Source: CAYOMP01 sp964405075
GTDB taxonomy: Bacteria > Bacillota > Clostridia > Lachnospirales > Lachnospiraceae
Direction: 5' to 3'
DNA: 14,724 nt
Assembly (NCBI GenBank): GCA_964405075.1
Contig: CAYOMP010000060.1
Coordinates: 1 to 14,724 of the forward strand
Part shown: in pieces, positions 7,794 through 14,710 of the stretch
Layout of the letters: every line of letters begins with the position of its first letter
Position numbering within the stretch: position 1 is the first letter of the stretch
Notes under the pieces: model-generated
Told to the model about the DNA's origin: nothing
The model's database searches: none
Seen by the model: the letters and a program-made list of their open reading frames with translations, nothing else
Program-made: the position numbers and the translations under genes

Positions 7794-8891
7794 ATGAAAC
7801 TAGGAATCGTTGGTTTGCCAAACGTTGGTAAAAGTACATTATTTAATTCATTAACAAAAGCAGGTGCAGAATCAGCTAACTATCCATTCTGTACAATAGA
7901 TCCAAACGTAGGTGTTGTTCCAGTACCAGATGAAAGATTAACATTGTTAGGTAATTTATATAATTCTAAGAGGGTTACACCAGCAGTTATCGAGTTTGTT
8001 GATATTGCAGGTTTGGTTAAAGGTGCATCTAAGGGTGAAGGTTTAGGAAATCAGTTCTTATCAAACATTAGAGAAGTAGATGCTATCGTTCATGTTGTTA
8101 GATGTTTTGAAGATACAAATGTTATCCATGTAGATGGAAGTGTTGACCCAATCAGAGATATTGAAACAATCAACTTGGAATTAATTTTCTCAGATATTGA
8201 AATCTTAGAAAGAAGAATTGCGAAGGCTGTTAAAGGTGCAAGAAACGATAAGTCATTAGCTAAGGAAGTAGATTTACTTGAAAGAATCAAGAAACATCTT
8301 GAAGAAGGAAAATTAGCAAAGAGTTTTGAACCAAATGATGATGATGAAGCAGCACTTTTAGCTTCATATAACTTATTAACTTACAAACCAGTAATTTTTG
8401 CTGCAAATGTTGCTGAAGATGATTTAGCAAATGATGGCGAAACAAATGAAAATGTTAAAGCTGTTAGAGAATTTGCTGCAGGAGAAGGATTTGAAGTGTT
8501 TGTAATCTGTGCTCAGATTGAACAGGAAATTGCCGAATTAGATGATGATGAAAAGAAAGAATTCCTTGAAGAATTAGGATTAGCTGAATCTGGTCTTGAA
8601 AAATTAATTAAAGCAAGCTATAGCCTATTAGGTTTAATTAGTTACCTTACATCAGGTGAGGATGAAACTAGAGCATGGACAATCAAAAAAGGAACAAAGG
8701 CTCCACAGGCTGCCGGAAAAATTCATACAGATTTTGAAAGAGGATTCATTAGAGCAGAAGTTGTTAACTATCAGGACTTATTAGATTGTGGAACATATGC
8801 GGCTGCAAAGGAAAAAGGCCTTGTTGGTTTGGAAGGAAAAGAATACATCGTAAAAGATGGAGATGTTATTCTATTTAGATTTAACGTATAA
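7794..8891 (+). CDS. ychF: YchF/OLA1-type ATPase
   Basis: YchF is a universally conserved Obg-family P-loop protein that binds ATP rather than GTP. It associates with ribosomes and is linked to translation and oxidative-stress responses. The 365-residue length is standard. The P-loop is GLPNVGKST (7-15) and the Walker B/G3 motif is DIAGL (70-74). The G4 equivalent reads NVAE (205-208) in place of the GTP-specifying NKxD, as expected for an ATP-preferring YchF. The coiled-coil insertion spans about 125-180, and the C-terminal TGS-like domain about 280-365 ends KDGDVILFRFNV. An AAGGAG site at 7777-7782 is 11 nt before the ATG. It appears monocistronic, with a strong hairpin just after the stop. 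Confidence 0.97.
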   Translation: MKLGIVGLPNVGKSTLFNSLTKAGAESANYPFCTIDPNVGVVPVPDERLTLLGNLYNSKRVTPAVIEFVDIAGLVKGASKGEGLGNQFLSNIREVDAIVHVVRCFEDTNVIHVDGSVDPIRDIETINLELIFSDIEILERRIAKAVKGARNDKSLAKEVDLLERIKKHLEEGKLAKSFEPNDDDEAALLASYNLLTYKPVIFAANVAEDDLANDGETNENVKAVREFAAGEGFEVFVICAQIEQEIAELDDDEKKEFLEELGLAESGLEKLIKASYSLLGLISYLTSGEDETRAWTIKKGTKAPQAAGKIHTDFERGFIRAEVVNYQDLLDCGTYAAAKEKGLVGLEGKEYIVKDGDVILFRFNV

Positions 8892-8895
8892 TTTG

Positions 8896-8947
8896 AAGAG
8901 TTACAAATTGTTGTGAAAAGCAATTATTTGTAACTCTTTCTAATTTA
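8896..8947 (+). terminator. Intrinsic terminator of ychF
   Basis: A perfect 13-bp inverted repeat, AAGAGTTACAAAT (8896-8908) and ATTTGTAACTCTT (8926-8938), begins 4 nt after the ychF stop. A T-rich TTTCTAATTT tail follows. The stem is long, but the U-tract is interrupted. Confidence 0.75.
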
Positions 8948-9025
8948 CGCGAGCAACGAGGAGAAAATTATGTTTACATAGGTTTTCGACGAGCGCCACG
9001 AAACTAACGAAACACGCTTTGTGAT

Positions 9026-9044
9026 AAGGCACATTCTTTATTCT
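9026..9044. repeat. Copy 1 of a short dispersed repeat
   Basis: AAGGCACATTCTTTATTCT matches 12605-12623 at 17 of 19 bases. Both lie in comparatively GC-rich intergenic stretches shortly after an ACACGC/GCACGC-CTTT motif. This copy keeps only the right half of the hairpin seen in copy 2. Confidence 0.4.
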
Positions 9045-9070
9045 AGCAGATAGTCAAATAGAAAAAGTAC

Positions 9071-9099
9071 TTGTTATTAAGAGAATATAAATATAAAAT
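9071..9099 (+). promoter_or_regulatory. Possible promoter of the LprI-like lipoprotein gene
   Basis: TTGTTA at 9071-9076 and TAAAAT at 9094-9099 are separated by 17 nt, as expected for a sigma-A type promoter. The transcript would start about 45 nt before the gene. The region is very AT-rich, so chance matches are easy. Confidence 0.35.
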
Positions 9100-9148
9100 A
9101 TTTAACAAGATTAATTATTATTAGCCTTGAAGCAGAGAGGAGATTTAT

Positions 9149-10252
9149 ATGAAAAAAATAGTGTTAATTTCTATGATTGGATTGTTGTTATTTGGTTGTG
9201 GTCAGCCTGAACAGACTGTAAAAGAAGACACTGAGACTGTACAGACAGAACAGATAACTGCAGATAAAAAAGATAATCAAAATACTGAAACAGATGACGC
9301 ATCCAATCAAAAAGAAACGGATTCCGATACGAATACTGATTTAAGTCACGATAAAGCTGGGGAAACAAATGAAACAGACACAAATGAAATGAAAGCGAAT
9401 GAATTTTCATTTGCCGATATTTCAAATATTACATTTGAGTTTTCAAGTGGTGTTGGTGGATGGTGTACTTACTTATATGTTCAAGAAGACGGATCATTTT
9501 ATGGGAATTATCATGATTCTGATATGGGATGTAACAGTGCAGAGTACCCTAATGGAACCTTATATTACTGTGATTTTTCTGGAAAATTTACAAGTCCTCA
9601 AAAAGTAGATGATAATACTTATGAGTTTGAAATCGAATCTTTGGAATGTGCAGAGGAAGAGGGAAAAGAAGAAATCATAGATGAAATGTTATATATTTAT
9701 TCTGCTCCTTATGGTTTGGATGAGGCTAGAAAGATATATTTATATCTTCCTGGTACACCAACCAATCATTTTTCGGAAGATTTAAAAATGTGGCTATTTT
9801 TGACGGATGATGTAAAAGAATTACCATTTTACGCAATATACAATGAGAATCCGGGGTATGGATTTATCGGATATGAATACGAATCAATTTATAATCAGAT
9901 TATGGAAGATCTTGATGCAATAAAAAAACAGACAGAAGTATATGAAGAGAATCTGACAAGTGGTTATCTTTCCCAAATAGAATTAAATCAGACATCTCGA
10001 GAAATATTTACCTGTTGGGATGATGAATTAAATAAAATCTGGAGTTACATTAAATCCTGTCTTCCAGAAGACGAATATAATACAATATTAGCTGAACAGA
10101 GAGAATGGATTCAGAAAAAAGATGCAAAGGCAGAAGCAGAGGCTTCAGAATTTGGAGGTGGCAGTATGTATCCATTGATTTATTATGATTCAGAAGCTGC
10201 ATCAACAAGAGAGAGATGTTATGAATTGGCTGAGTATTTGAAAGAGTATTAA
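9149..10252 (+). CDS. Lipoprotein with C-terminal LprI-like (DUF1311) domain
   Basis: This is predicted to be a membrane-anchored extracellular lipoprotein. The signal sequence MKKIVLISMIGLLLFGC has a good lipobox, LFGC, with C17 as the lipidation site. Residues 20-86 are a low-complexity Thr/Asp/Glu/Asn/Lys linker typical of surface tethers. Residues 88-250 form a middle domain with several aromatic residues and cysteines (C106, C128, C141, C167) that I do not recognise. Residues about 265-367 resemble the LprI/DUF1311 family: an LN-x-CWDDELNKIWSYIK core, then LPEDEY, LAEQREWIQKKD (314-325), EFGGGSMYPL and TRERCYELAEYL. Named members of that family inhibit lysozyme, but many occur fused to other domains with unknown roles, so lysozyme inhibition is inference. 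GAGAGGAG lies 6 nt before the ATG. It stands alone between ychF and the permease. Confidence 0.85.
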   Translation: MKKIVLISMIGLLLFGCGQPEQTVKEDTETVQTEQITADKKDNQNTETDDASNQKETDSDTNTDLSHDKAGETNETDTNEMKANEFSFADISNITFEFSSGVGGWCTYLYVQEDGSFYGNYHDSDMGCNSAEYPNGTLYYCDFSGKFTSPQKVDDNTYEFEIESLECAEEEGKEEIIDEMLYIYSAPYGLDEARKIYLYLPGTPTNHFSEDLKMWLFLTDDVKELPFYAIYNENPGYGFIGYEYESIYNQIMEDLDAIKKQTEVYEENLTSGYLSQIELNQTSREIFTCWDDELNKIWSYIKSCLPEDEYNTILAEQREWIQKKDAKAEAEASEFGGGSMYPLIYYDSEAASTRERCYELAEYLKEY

Positions 10253-10273
10253 ACATACAAATAGAACAAAGAT

Positions 10274-10298
10274 TTGTATACAAAAATCTGTTATACAA
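10274..10298. repeat. Short perfect inverted repeat after the lipoprotein gene
   Basis: TTGTATA (10274-10280) and TATACAA (10292-10298) form a 7-bp stem with an 11-nt loop, starting 21 nt after the stop. There is no T-run after it, so it is a poor terminator. It might stabilise the mRNA end or bind a protein. Confidence 0.3.
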
Positions 10299-10474
10299 GT
10301 TGATATAAACGCTATATTTTAGATGAAATAAGATACATTTTGCGGATATTCATATCATAAGCCTTTTACTGATTAAAAAAGATATAGGAATTATATTGTA
10401 AATTTTTTATAAATCTTATAAAATTACTATGGTAAAATTTAATGAATTCTTAAGATACGAGAGGAGAAATAAGA

Positions 10475-11818
10475 ATGTTAGAAAAGTTTTTCAAGTTAAA
10501 GGAAAACGGAACTGATGTTAAAACGGAAGTCATTGGTGGTATTACCACATTTATGGCAATGGCTTACATTTTAGCAGTTAACCCATCCATTCTTTCGGCT
10601 TCAGGAATGGATCCACAAGCAATTTTAATAGCAACTGCACTTGCTTCCTTTATAGGAACTTTGTGTATGGCATTACTTGCTAACTATCCATTTGCTTTAG
10701 CACCAGGTCTTGGTTTAAATGCTTATTTTGCTTATACTGTTTGCGGTGCTATGGGATATTCATGGCAATTTGCATTATTTGCAGTATTTGCTGAAGGCAT
10801 TATTTTCCTTATTCTTTCTTTGACAAATGTCAGAGAAGCAATTTTTGATGCAATCCCTTTGCAATTAAAGAAGGGAGTATCTGTTGGTATCGGTTTATTT
10901 ATAGCATTCATTGGTCTTGAAAATGGATCAGTTGTTGTAAATAGTGATGCAACATTAGTTACAATTGTAGACTTTAGAGAAGATTTTACAAATGTTGGTA
11001 TATGCGCAGTTTTAGCATTAATCGGATTACTAATTATTGCTGTTCTTTATGTAAAGAATGTAAAAGGTGCAATTTTGATTGGTATTTTGGCAACTTGGTT
11101 TTTAGGAATTATTGCTCAGCTTACTGGTCTTTATACTGGTAATTCTGTTCTTCCTGTATGGAGCGATTTCAATATAGCTGCTATTGGAAAGACATTTGGT
11201 CAGTGCTTTACATCCAGTGCATTTGAAAACTTTAATTTACTTGACCTCTTTGTTATTATGTGTGCATTCCTATTTGTTGATATTTTTGATACATTGGGAA
11301 CTTTGATTGGTTGTGCAGATAAAGCAAAAATGCTTGATAAAGATGGTAAACTTCCTAGAATCAAACCTGCTTTACTTGCTGATTCAATTGCAACATCAGT
11401 TGGTGCAATTTTAGGTACATCTACAACAACAACTTTTGTAGAAAGTTCATCAGGTGTTTCTGAAGGAGCCAGAACAGGTCTAGCATCTGTTGTTACTGCT
11501 TTATTATTCTTGGTATCAATTGTGTTAAGCCCTATTTTTATTGCAATTCCTGGATTTGCAACAGCTCCAGCATTAATTTTTGTTGGTTTCTTAATGATTA
11601 TGGCAGTAAAAGATATTTCATTTGAAAATCCAATTGAAGCAATTCCAGCATACCTTGCATTATTGTCAATGCCTCTGTTATACAGCATTTCAGACGGTAT
11701 TGCAATTGGTATTATTTCATACGTAATCCTTCATATATTTGGTGGAAAAGCAAAAGAAGTAAAACCTTTAATGTATATTTTGGCAGTATTGTTTATTTTA
11801 AAATACATTTTCATATAG
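10475..11818 (+). CDS. NCS2-family (AzgA-type) purine permease
   Basis: This is an integral membrane transporter for purine bases, most likely hypoxanthine, guanine or adenine, driven by the proton gradient as in the AzgA/PbuG/GhxP branch. The 447 residues are the family length and contain about 12-14 hydrophobic segments. Diagnostic motifs are the N-terminal TEVIGGITTFMAMAYILAVNP (17-37), FALAPGLGLNAYFAYTV (73-89), FVDIFDTLGTLIG (267-279, with D269 and D272 in the membrane) and GTSTTTTFVESSSGVSEGARTG (314-335, with E323 in the substrate-site segment). The ATG has GAGAGGAG about 8 nt upstream. It appears monocistronic, with a strong terminator after it. I looked for a purine riboswitch in the 222-nt leader and did not see the conserved core, so regulation is unknown. 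The specific base transported cannot be decided from sequence alone. Confidence 0.93.
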   Translation: MLEKFFKLKENGTDVKTEVIGGITTFMAMAYILAVNPSILSASGMDPQAILIATALASFIGTLCMALLANYPFALAPGLGLNAYFAYTVCGAMGYSWQFALFAVFAEGIIFLILSLTNVREAIFDAIPLQLKKGVSVGIGLFIAFIGLENGSVVVNSDATLVTIVDFREDFTNVGICAVLALIGLLIIAVLYVKNVKGAILIGILATWFLGIIAQLTGLYTGNSVLPVWSDFNIAAIGKTFGQCFTSSAFENFNLLDLFVIMCAFLFVDIFDTLGTLIGCADKAKMLDKDGKLPRIKPALLADSIATSVGAILGTSTTTTFVESSSGVSEGARTGLASVVTALLFLVSIVLSPIFIAIPGFATAPALIFVGFLMIMAVKDISFENPIEAIPAYLALLSMPLLYSISDGIAIGIISYVILHIFGGKAKEVKPLMYILAVLFILKYIFI

Positions 11819-11843
11819 AAATAAATAAGATTTTTTAGATTTT

Positions 11844-11880
11844 AAGGACTGTATACAGATTTGTGTACAGTTCTTTTTGT
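11844..11880 (+). terminator. Intrinsic terminator of the purine permease gene
   Basis: AAGGACTGTATAC (11844-11856) pairs with GTGTACAGTTCTT (11863-11875) through 13 bp including two G-U pairs, with loop AGATTT. TTTTTGT follows. It begins 25 nt after the stop codon. Confidence 0.87.
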
Positions 11881-12139
11881 ATCACAGGAAACAACTCGAT
11901 GAATTAATATAATAATGTATTGGGTTAGTCTATGATATAAAAAGCACTTCGTGTAATATCTTTGTTCTAATAAAAATTGTGAAAATAATTAGATTACCTT
12001 TTAGTCAAATTAGTAAATTATTTCTAAATTCATTTAATAAAAAATCAAGAGTGTTCTGCATCGAATAATAAATAGCTTATATTATATCAGGACATACTAA
12101 TAAAATAGATAGTGAAATGTTAAAAATTCAATTATAAAG
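11881..12139. other. AT-rich intergenic stretch without recognisable features
   Basis: I see no coding frame with a ribosome binding site, no RNA gene and no notable repeat here. It separates the permease terminator from the promoter of the small Spo0E-like gene. Confidence 0.6.
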
Positions 12140-12168
12140 TTGTTGATATTGTCGAATTATAGTAGAAT
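12140..12168 (+). promoter_or_regulatory. Predicted promoter of the Spo0E-like gene
   Basis: TTGTTG at 12140-12145 and TAGAAT at 12163-12168 are spaced by 17 nt. A transcript would start near 12175, about 80 nt before the ATG. The boxes are moderate matches, and the AT-rich context lowers confidence. Confidence 0.4.
12149..12156 (+). promoter_or_regulatory. Candidate Spo0A box
   Basis: TTGTCGAA contains a full match to the known Spo0A recognition core TGNCGAA. It lies between the predicted -35 and -10 boxes of the Spo0E-like gene, where a bound regulator would be expected to repress. Confidence 0.45.
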
Positions 12169-12253
12169 TTTGTGTCTTATAAAGTTTGATTTTTAGATAG
12201 ATTAGGGGTAATATAGTGGTGTAAAGAAGAAAGATGTGGTAGGAGTGCGAAAA

Positions 12254-12418
12254 ATGGAAGAATTAGAAGGATTAAAAGAGGAGATAGAAAGATTAAGAAT
12301 TGTACTTAATAGAAGCATTGAAACTAATGAAGATATGGTTGATATATATAATAAAAGTGTAGAATTAGATAAGTTGATTGAAATGTATATTACACTTAGT
12401 AATGGGAAAATAGTATGA
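12254..12418 (+). CDS. Spo0E-like sporulation regulatory phosphatase
   Basis: Small Spo0E-family proteins dephosphorylate the response regulator Spo0A~P and so hold back sporulation. The 54-residue product is a helical hairpin by composition. Helix 1 is LEGLKEEIERLRIVLNRSI and helix 2 carries the signature SVELDKLI (35-42), matching the family's S-x-x-L-D-x-L-I motif, followed by EMY. The ATG at 12254 has TAGGAG with 8 nt spacing. An upstream GTG at 12236 in the same frame would put that site inside the gene and is rejected. The promoter region holds a Spo0A-box match, and a strong terminator follows 33 nt after the stop, so it is a single-gene unit. Its presence suggests the organism has or had the Spo0A pathway. 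Confidence 0.85.
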   Translation: MEELEGLKEEIERLRIVLNRSIETNEDMVDIYNKSVELDKLIEMYITLSNGKIV

Positions 12419-12450
12419 GGATAAAATAATAGAATATTTTAAAATGATAT

Positions 12451-12492
12451 ACCACTGTATAGACAAAAAGATGTTTATACGGTGGTTTTTTT
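12451..12492 (+). terminator. Intrinsic terminator of the Spo0E-like gene
   Basis: ACCACTGTATA (12451-12461) pairs with TATACGGTGGT (12476-12486) over 11 bp including one U-G pair. A run of Ts follows. Confidence 0.87.
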
Positions 12493-12526
12493 ATTTGATA
12501 GGAAAGTTCTTTCCTATCAAATAAAA
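12489..12526. repeat. 18-bp perfect inverted repeat with 2-nt spacer
   Basis: TTTTATTTGATAGGAAAG (12489-12506) is followed by TT and then its exact reverse complement (12509-12526). It overlaps the T-run of the preceding terminator. In RNA it would be a near-continuous hairpin; in DNA it could extrude as a cruciform. Confidence 0.85.
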
Positions 12527-12604
12527 CGCTCCGCGAAGATACGCACGCTTTTGCAGTAGATAAATGCCGCAAAATGCGACGCAAAAGCGGCGCAAGAATG
12601 TGCC

Positions 12605-12623
12605 AAGGCTCATTCTTTGTTCT
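12605..12623. repeat. Copy 2 of a short dispersed repeat
   Basis: AAGGCTCATTCTTTGTTCT matches 9026-9044 at 17 of 19 bases. Here it forms the right arm of a hairpin with AAGAATGTGCC (12594-12604). Confidence 0.4.
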
Positions 12624-12664
12624 TCCATAGGAAAATCCTCCTATGAAGTTATCAAGCATATGAC

Positions 12665-12688
12665 AAAAAGGTCCAATGGACATTTTTT
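12665..12688. terminator. Small terminator-like hairpin upstream of the mra promoter
   Basis: GTCC (12671-12674) and GGAC (12678-12681) close a short loop, and flanking A5 (12665-12669) and T6 (12683-12688) runs extend the pairing. The A and T runs could make it work in either direction and insulate the dcw cluster. The stem is short. Confidence 0.4.
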
Positions 12689-12700
12689 AGTGATAAACAC

Positions 12701-12729
12701 TTGATATTTTGATGTTTTTAATATAAAAT
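12701..12729 (+). promoter_or_regulatory. Predicted promoter of the mraZ operon
   Basis: TTGATA (12701-12706) and TAAAAT (12724-12729) are spaced by 17 nt. The start point would fall near 12736, immediately before the GTGGTG repeats, leaving a leader of about 75 nt to mraZ. Confidence 0.55.
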
Positions 12730-12739
12730 AGGCGTATGA

Positions 12740-12786
12740 GTGGTGAAAAGTGGTACAAAGTGGTGCTTATGTGGTGGAAAGTGGTG
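12740..12786 (+). promoter_or_regulatory. Tandem GTGGTG repeats, probable MraZ operator
   Basis: GTGGTG or GTGGTA begins at 12740, 12750, 12760, 12771 and 12781, a period of 10-11 bp equal to one helical turn. Several copies are preceded by AAA. MraZ is known to bind tandem short G-rich repeats with about 10-bp period upstream of its own gene, and mraZ starts 27 nt after the last repeat. Binding here is inferred from position and pattern. Confidence 0.7.
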
Positions 12787-12812
12787 CCATTTTGAAAGAA
12801 GGTGTGTTGTAA

Positions 12813-13247
12813 ATGTTCATGGGAGAATACAACCATACAATAGATGCAAAAGGACGTTTGATTATGCCCTCCAAATTCAGAGAGAGTTTGGGGGATGAGT
12901 TTGTTGTAACAAAAGGTCTTGATGGTTGTTTGTTTGTATATCCTAATGAAGAATGGAACGCATTTGAAGAAAAACTTAGAACTTTACCACTTACAAATAA
13001 AAATGCCAGAAGTTTCTCAAGATATTTTTTAGCAGGTGCAGCAACATGTGAAGTGGACAAGCAGGGGAGAATATTAGTACCATCTGCGTTGAGAGAATTT
13101 GCAGAGTTGGAAAAAGAAGTAGTTTTAGTTGGTGTTTTAAGCCGTATCGAAATTTGGAGCAAATCTAAATGGGAAGAAAATAACGATGCTTATGAAAATA
13201 TGGACGATATAGCAGAACATATGGAAGAATTAGGACTGAGCATATAA
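12813..13247 (+). CDS. mraZ: MraZ transcriptional regulator of the dcw cluster
   Basis: MraZ is a ring-forming DNA-binding protein that regulates its own operon, and so the division and cell-wall genes, from repeats in the mra promoter. The 144 residues are the normal length. Two SpoVT/AbrB-like domains each carry the D-x-x-x-R signature: DAKGRLIMP (11-19) and DKQGRILVP (82-90). An alternative ATG occurs at codon 3. The first ATG is chosen because GAAAGAAGGTG lies about 8 nt upstream and MFMGEYNHTID is the common family start. rsmH follows after a short gap. The GTGGTG repeat array directly upstream supports autoregulation. Confidence 0.96.
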   Translation: MFMGEYNHTIDAKGRLIMPSKFRESLGDEFVVTKGLDGCLFVYPNEEWNAFEEKLRTLPLTNKNARSFSRYFLAGAATCEVDKQGRILVPSALREFAELEKEVVLVGVLSRIEIWSKSKWEENNDAYENMDDIAEHMEELGLSI

Positions 13248-13271
13248 AAACTGCTAAAAATGGAGGATATA

Positions 13272-14213
13272 ATGGACTTTAATCACAAATCCGTACTATT
13301 AGATGAAACGATAGAAAATCTTAATATTAAACCTGACGGGATATATGTAGACGGCACATTAGGTGGTGGTGGACATGCATTTGAAGTCTGCAAAAGATTA
13401 TCTGATAAAGGAAGATTTATTGGTATAGATCAGGATGCAGCAGCTATTGCCGCCGCAACAGAAAGACTAAAAGACTTTTCTGATAAGGTAACAGTTGTTA
13501 GAAATAATTACTGTAATATGAAAGAAGAGCTTAATAAGTTAGGGATTGATAAGGTTGATGGTATAGTTCTTGATTTAGGCGTATCATCATATCAGTTAGA
13601 TACAGCAGATAGAGGTTTTTCATATATGGCAGATGCTCCATTAGATATGAGAATGGACCAAAGACAGGAAATAACAGCCAGAGATATAGTAAATGACTAT
13701 AGTGAGATGGAACTTTTCTACATAATCAAGGATTATGGTGAGGACAAGTTTGCAAAGAATATTGCAAAGCATATTGTTAGAGCCAGAGAAGAAAAGCCTA
13801 TTGAAACAACATTTGAATTAAATGAGATAATAAAAGCAGCTATTCCGATGAAACAAAGAGCAGTGGGAGGACATCCTTCGAAAAAGACTTTTCAGGCAAT
13901 TCGAATTGAACTTAATAAGGAATTAGATGTTTTAAAAAATACATTAGATGAAATGATTGATTTGTTAAATGATAACGGAAGGATTTGTGTTATAACATTT
14001 CATTCATTAGAAGACAGAATAGTAAAGAATATTTTTAGAAAAAATGAAAACCCATGTACATGCCCTAGTGATTTTCCGGTATGTGTATGTGGTAATAAGT
14101 CAAAGGGAAAAGTGGTTACTAGGAAGCCAATTATTCCATCAGAGGAAGAGCTAGAGTATAACCGACGTTCTAAAAGTTCAAAATTAAGAGTTTTTGAACG
14201 TCAGGAAAATTGA
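13272..14213 (+). CDS. rsmH: 16S rRNA (cytosine-1402-N4)-methyltransferase RsmH
   Basis: RsmH (MraW) uses S-adenosylmethionine to methylate N4 of C1402 in 16S rRNA, in the ribosomal P site. The SAM-binding loop is VDGTLGGGGHA (26-36). Further conserved blocks are DLGVSSYQLD (101-110), HPSKKTFQAIRIELN (201-215) and ITFHSLEDRIVK (241-252). The C-terminal part has the paired CTC...CVC cysteines (262, 264, 271, 273) and the usual RRSKSSKLRVFER end. The start at 13272 gives 313 residues and MDFNHKSVLLDETI, the typical beginning. GGAGG lies 5 nt upstream, inside the four extra codons of an alternative ATG at 13260 that lacks its own site. It lies 24 nt after mraZ and is followed by the ftsL-like gene in the conserved dcw order. 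Confidence 0.97.
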   Translation: MDFNHKSVLLDETIENLNIKPDGIYVDGTLGGGGHAFEVCKRLSDKGRFIGIDQDAAAIAAATERLKDFSDKVTVVRNNYCNMKEELNKLGIDKVDGIVLDLGVSSYQLDTADRGFSYMADAPLDMRMDQRQEITARDIVNDYSEMELFYIIKDYGEDKFAKNIAKHIVRAREEKPIETTFELNEIIKAAIPMKQRAVGGHPSKKTFQAIRIELNKELDVLKNTLDEMIDLLNDNGRICVITFHSLEDRIVKNIFRKNENPCTCPSDFPVCVCGNKSKGKVVTRKPIIPSEEELEYNRRSKSSKLRVFERQEN

Positions 14214-14224
14214 GGTGAGGAAAA

Positions 14225-14710
14225 GTGTCAAGACAGGTAAGAAAAAGAGCATACGGTGGAAGTGAATACGTGCATGGAAATACTGTAAGACAATTGAATA
14301 CTGTACCAGAAAGATTCGATAAAAGCCAGCTTGAACAACCACGTTTGAGCAATGCGGCTAGAAGAAATAGAGAAAAAGCAGAACATATGAATGCAGGATA
14401 TCTTGTTTTTTTGAGTGTGGCAATGATATTTACTGGAATTATATGCTTACATTATTTAAATGTTCGTGCTGAAATGACAAAACAGTTAAAACAGATTTCT
14501 ACATTAGAGGCAGAATTGACAGATTTACAATCTGATAATAATGAGACATACAATAGAATAAATAATTCTATTGATTTAGATGAAATTAAGAGAATAGCTA
14601 TGGAAGAATTAGGTATGGTATATGCGTCAGAGGAGCAGGTTGTGTTATATGACGATCAAGATGGAGATTATGTTAGACAGTACAAGGATATTCCTAAGTC
14701 TTCGAAATAA
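14225..14710 (+). CDS. ftsL: FtsL-like cell division protein
   Basis: This is a bitopic membrane protein placed where ftsL lies in dcw clusters. FtsL works with FtsB/DivIC and FtsQ/DivIB to recruit and activate the septal wall synthesis enzymes. The product has a basic cytoplasmic tail of about 55 residues, one membrane segment at about 57-76 (AGYLVFLSVAMIFTGIICLH), and an external coiled coil at about 80-115 with the heptad stretch MTKQLKQISTLEAELTDLQS. It ends with a short tail containing the LDEIKRIAMEELGM element typical of FtsL/DivIC proteins. The start is GTG at 14225 with AGGTGAGG 4 nt upstream, overlapping the end of rsmH, so translation is probably coupled. Sequence conservation in this family is low, and the call rests mainly on topology, the IAMEELGM element and position. 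A penicillin-binding protein gene would be expected next. Confidence 0.85.
   Translation: MSRQVRKRAYGGSEYVHGNTVRQLNTVPERFDKSQLEQPRLSNAARRNREKAEHMNAGYLVFLSVAMIFTGIICLHYLNVRAEMTKQLKQISTLEAELTDLQSDNNETYNRINNSIDLDEIKRIAMEELGMVYASEEQVVLYDDQDGDYVRQYKDIPKSSK

Larger units (their letters stand above)
12527..12700. other. Hairpin-rich intergenic block before the mra promoter
   Basis: No gene is seen. The first 90 bases are distinctly GC-richer than the surroundings. Inverted pairs include CGCTTTTGC 12546-12554 with GCAAAAGCG 12581-12589 and GCCGC 12566-12570 with GCGGC 12587-12591. AAGAATG 12594-12600 pairs with CATTCTT 12611-12617, extended inward by GCC/GGC. CATAGGA 12626-12632 pairs with TCCTATG 12639-12645. 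Confidence 0.6.

Noticed and set aside
10253..10474. A purine riboswitch upstream of the purine permease.
   Set aside because: The conserved core (TATA...ATATGG...TCTACC...CCGTAAA) is not present in the leader.
11200..11688. A 162-codon frame on the minus strand inside the permease gene.
   Set aside because: It is the shadow of the permease, whose motifs are unambiguous on the plus strand.
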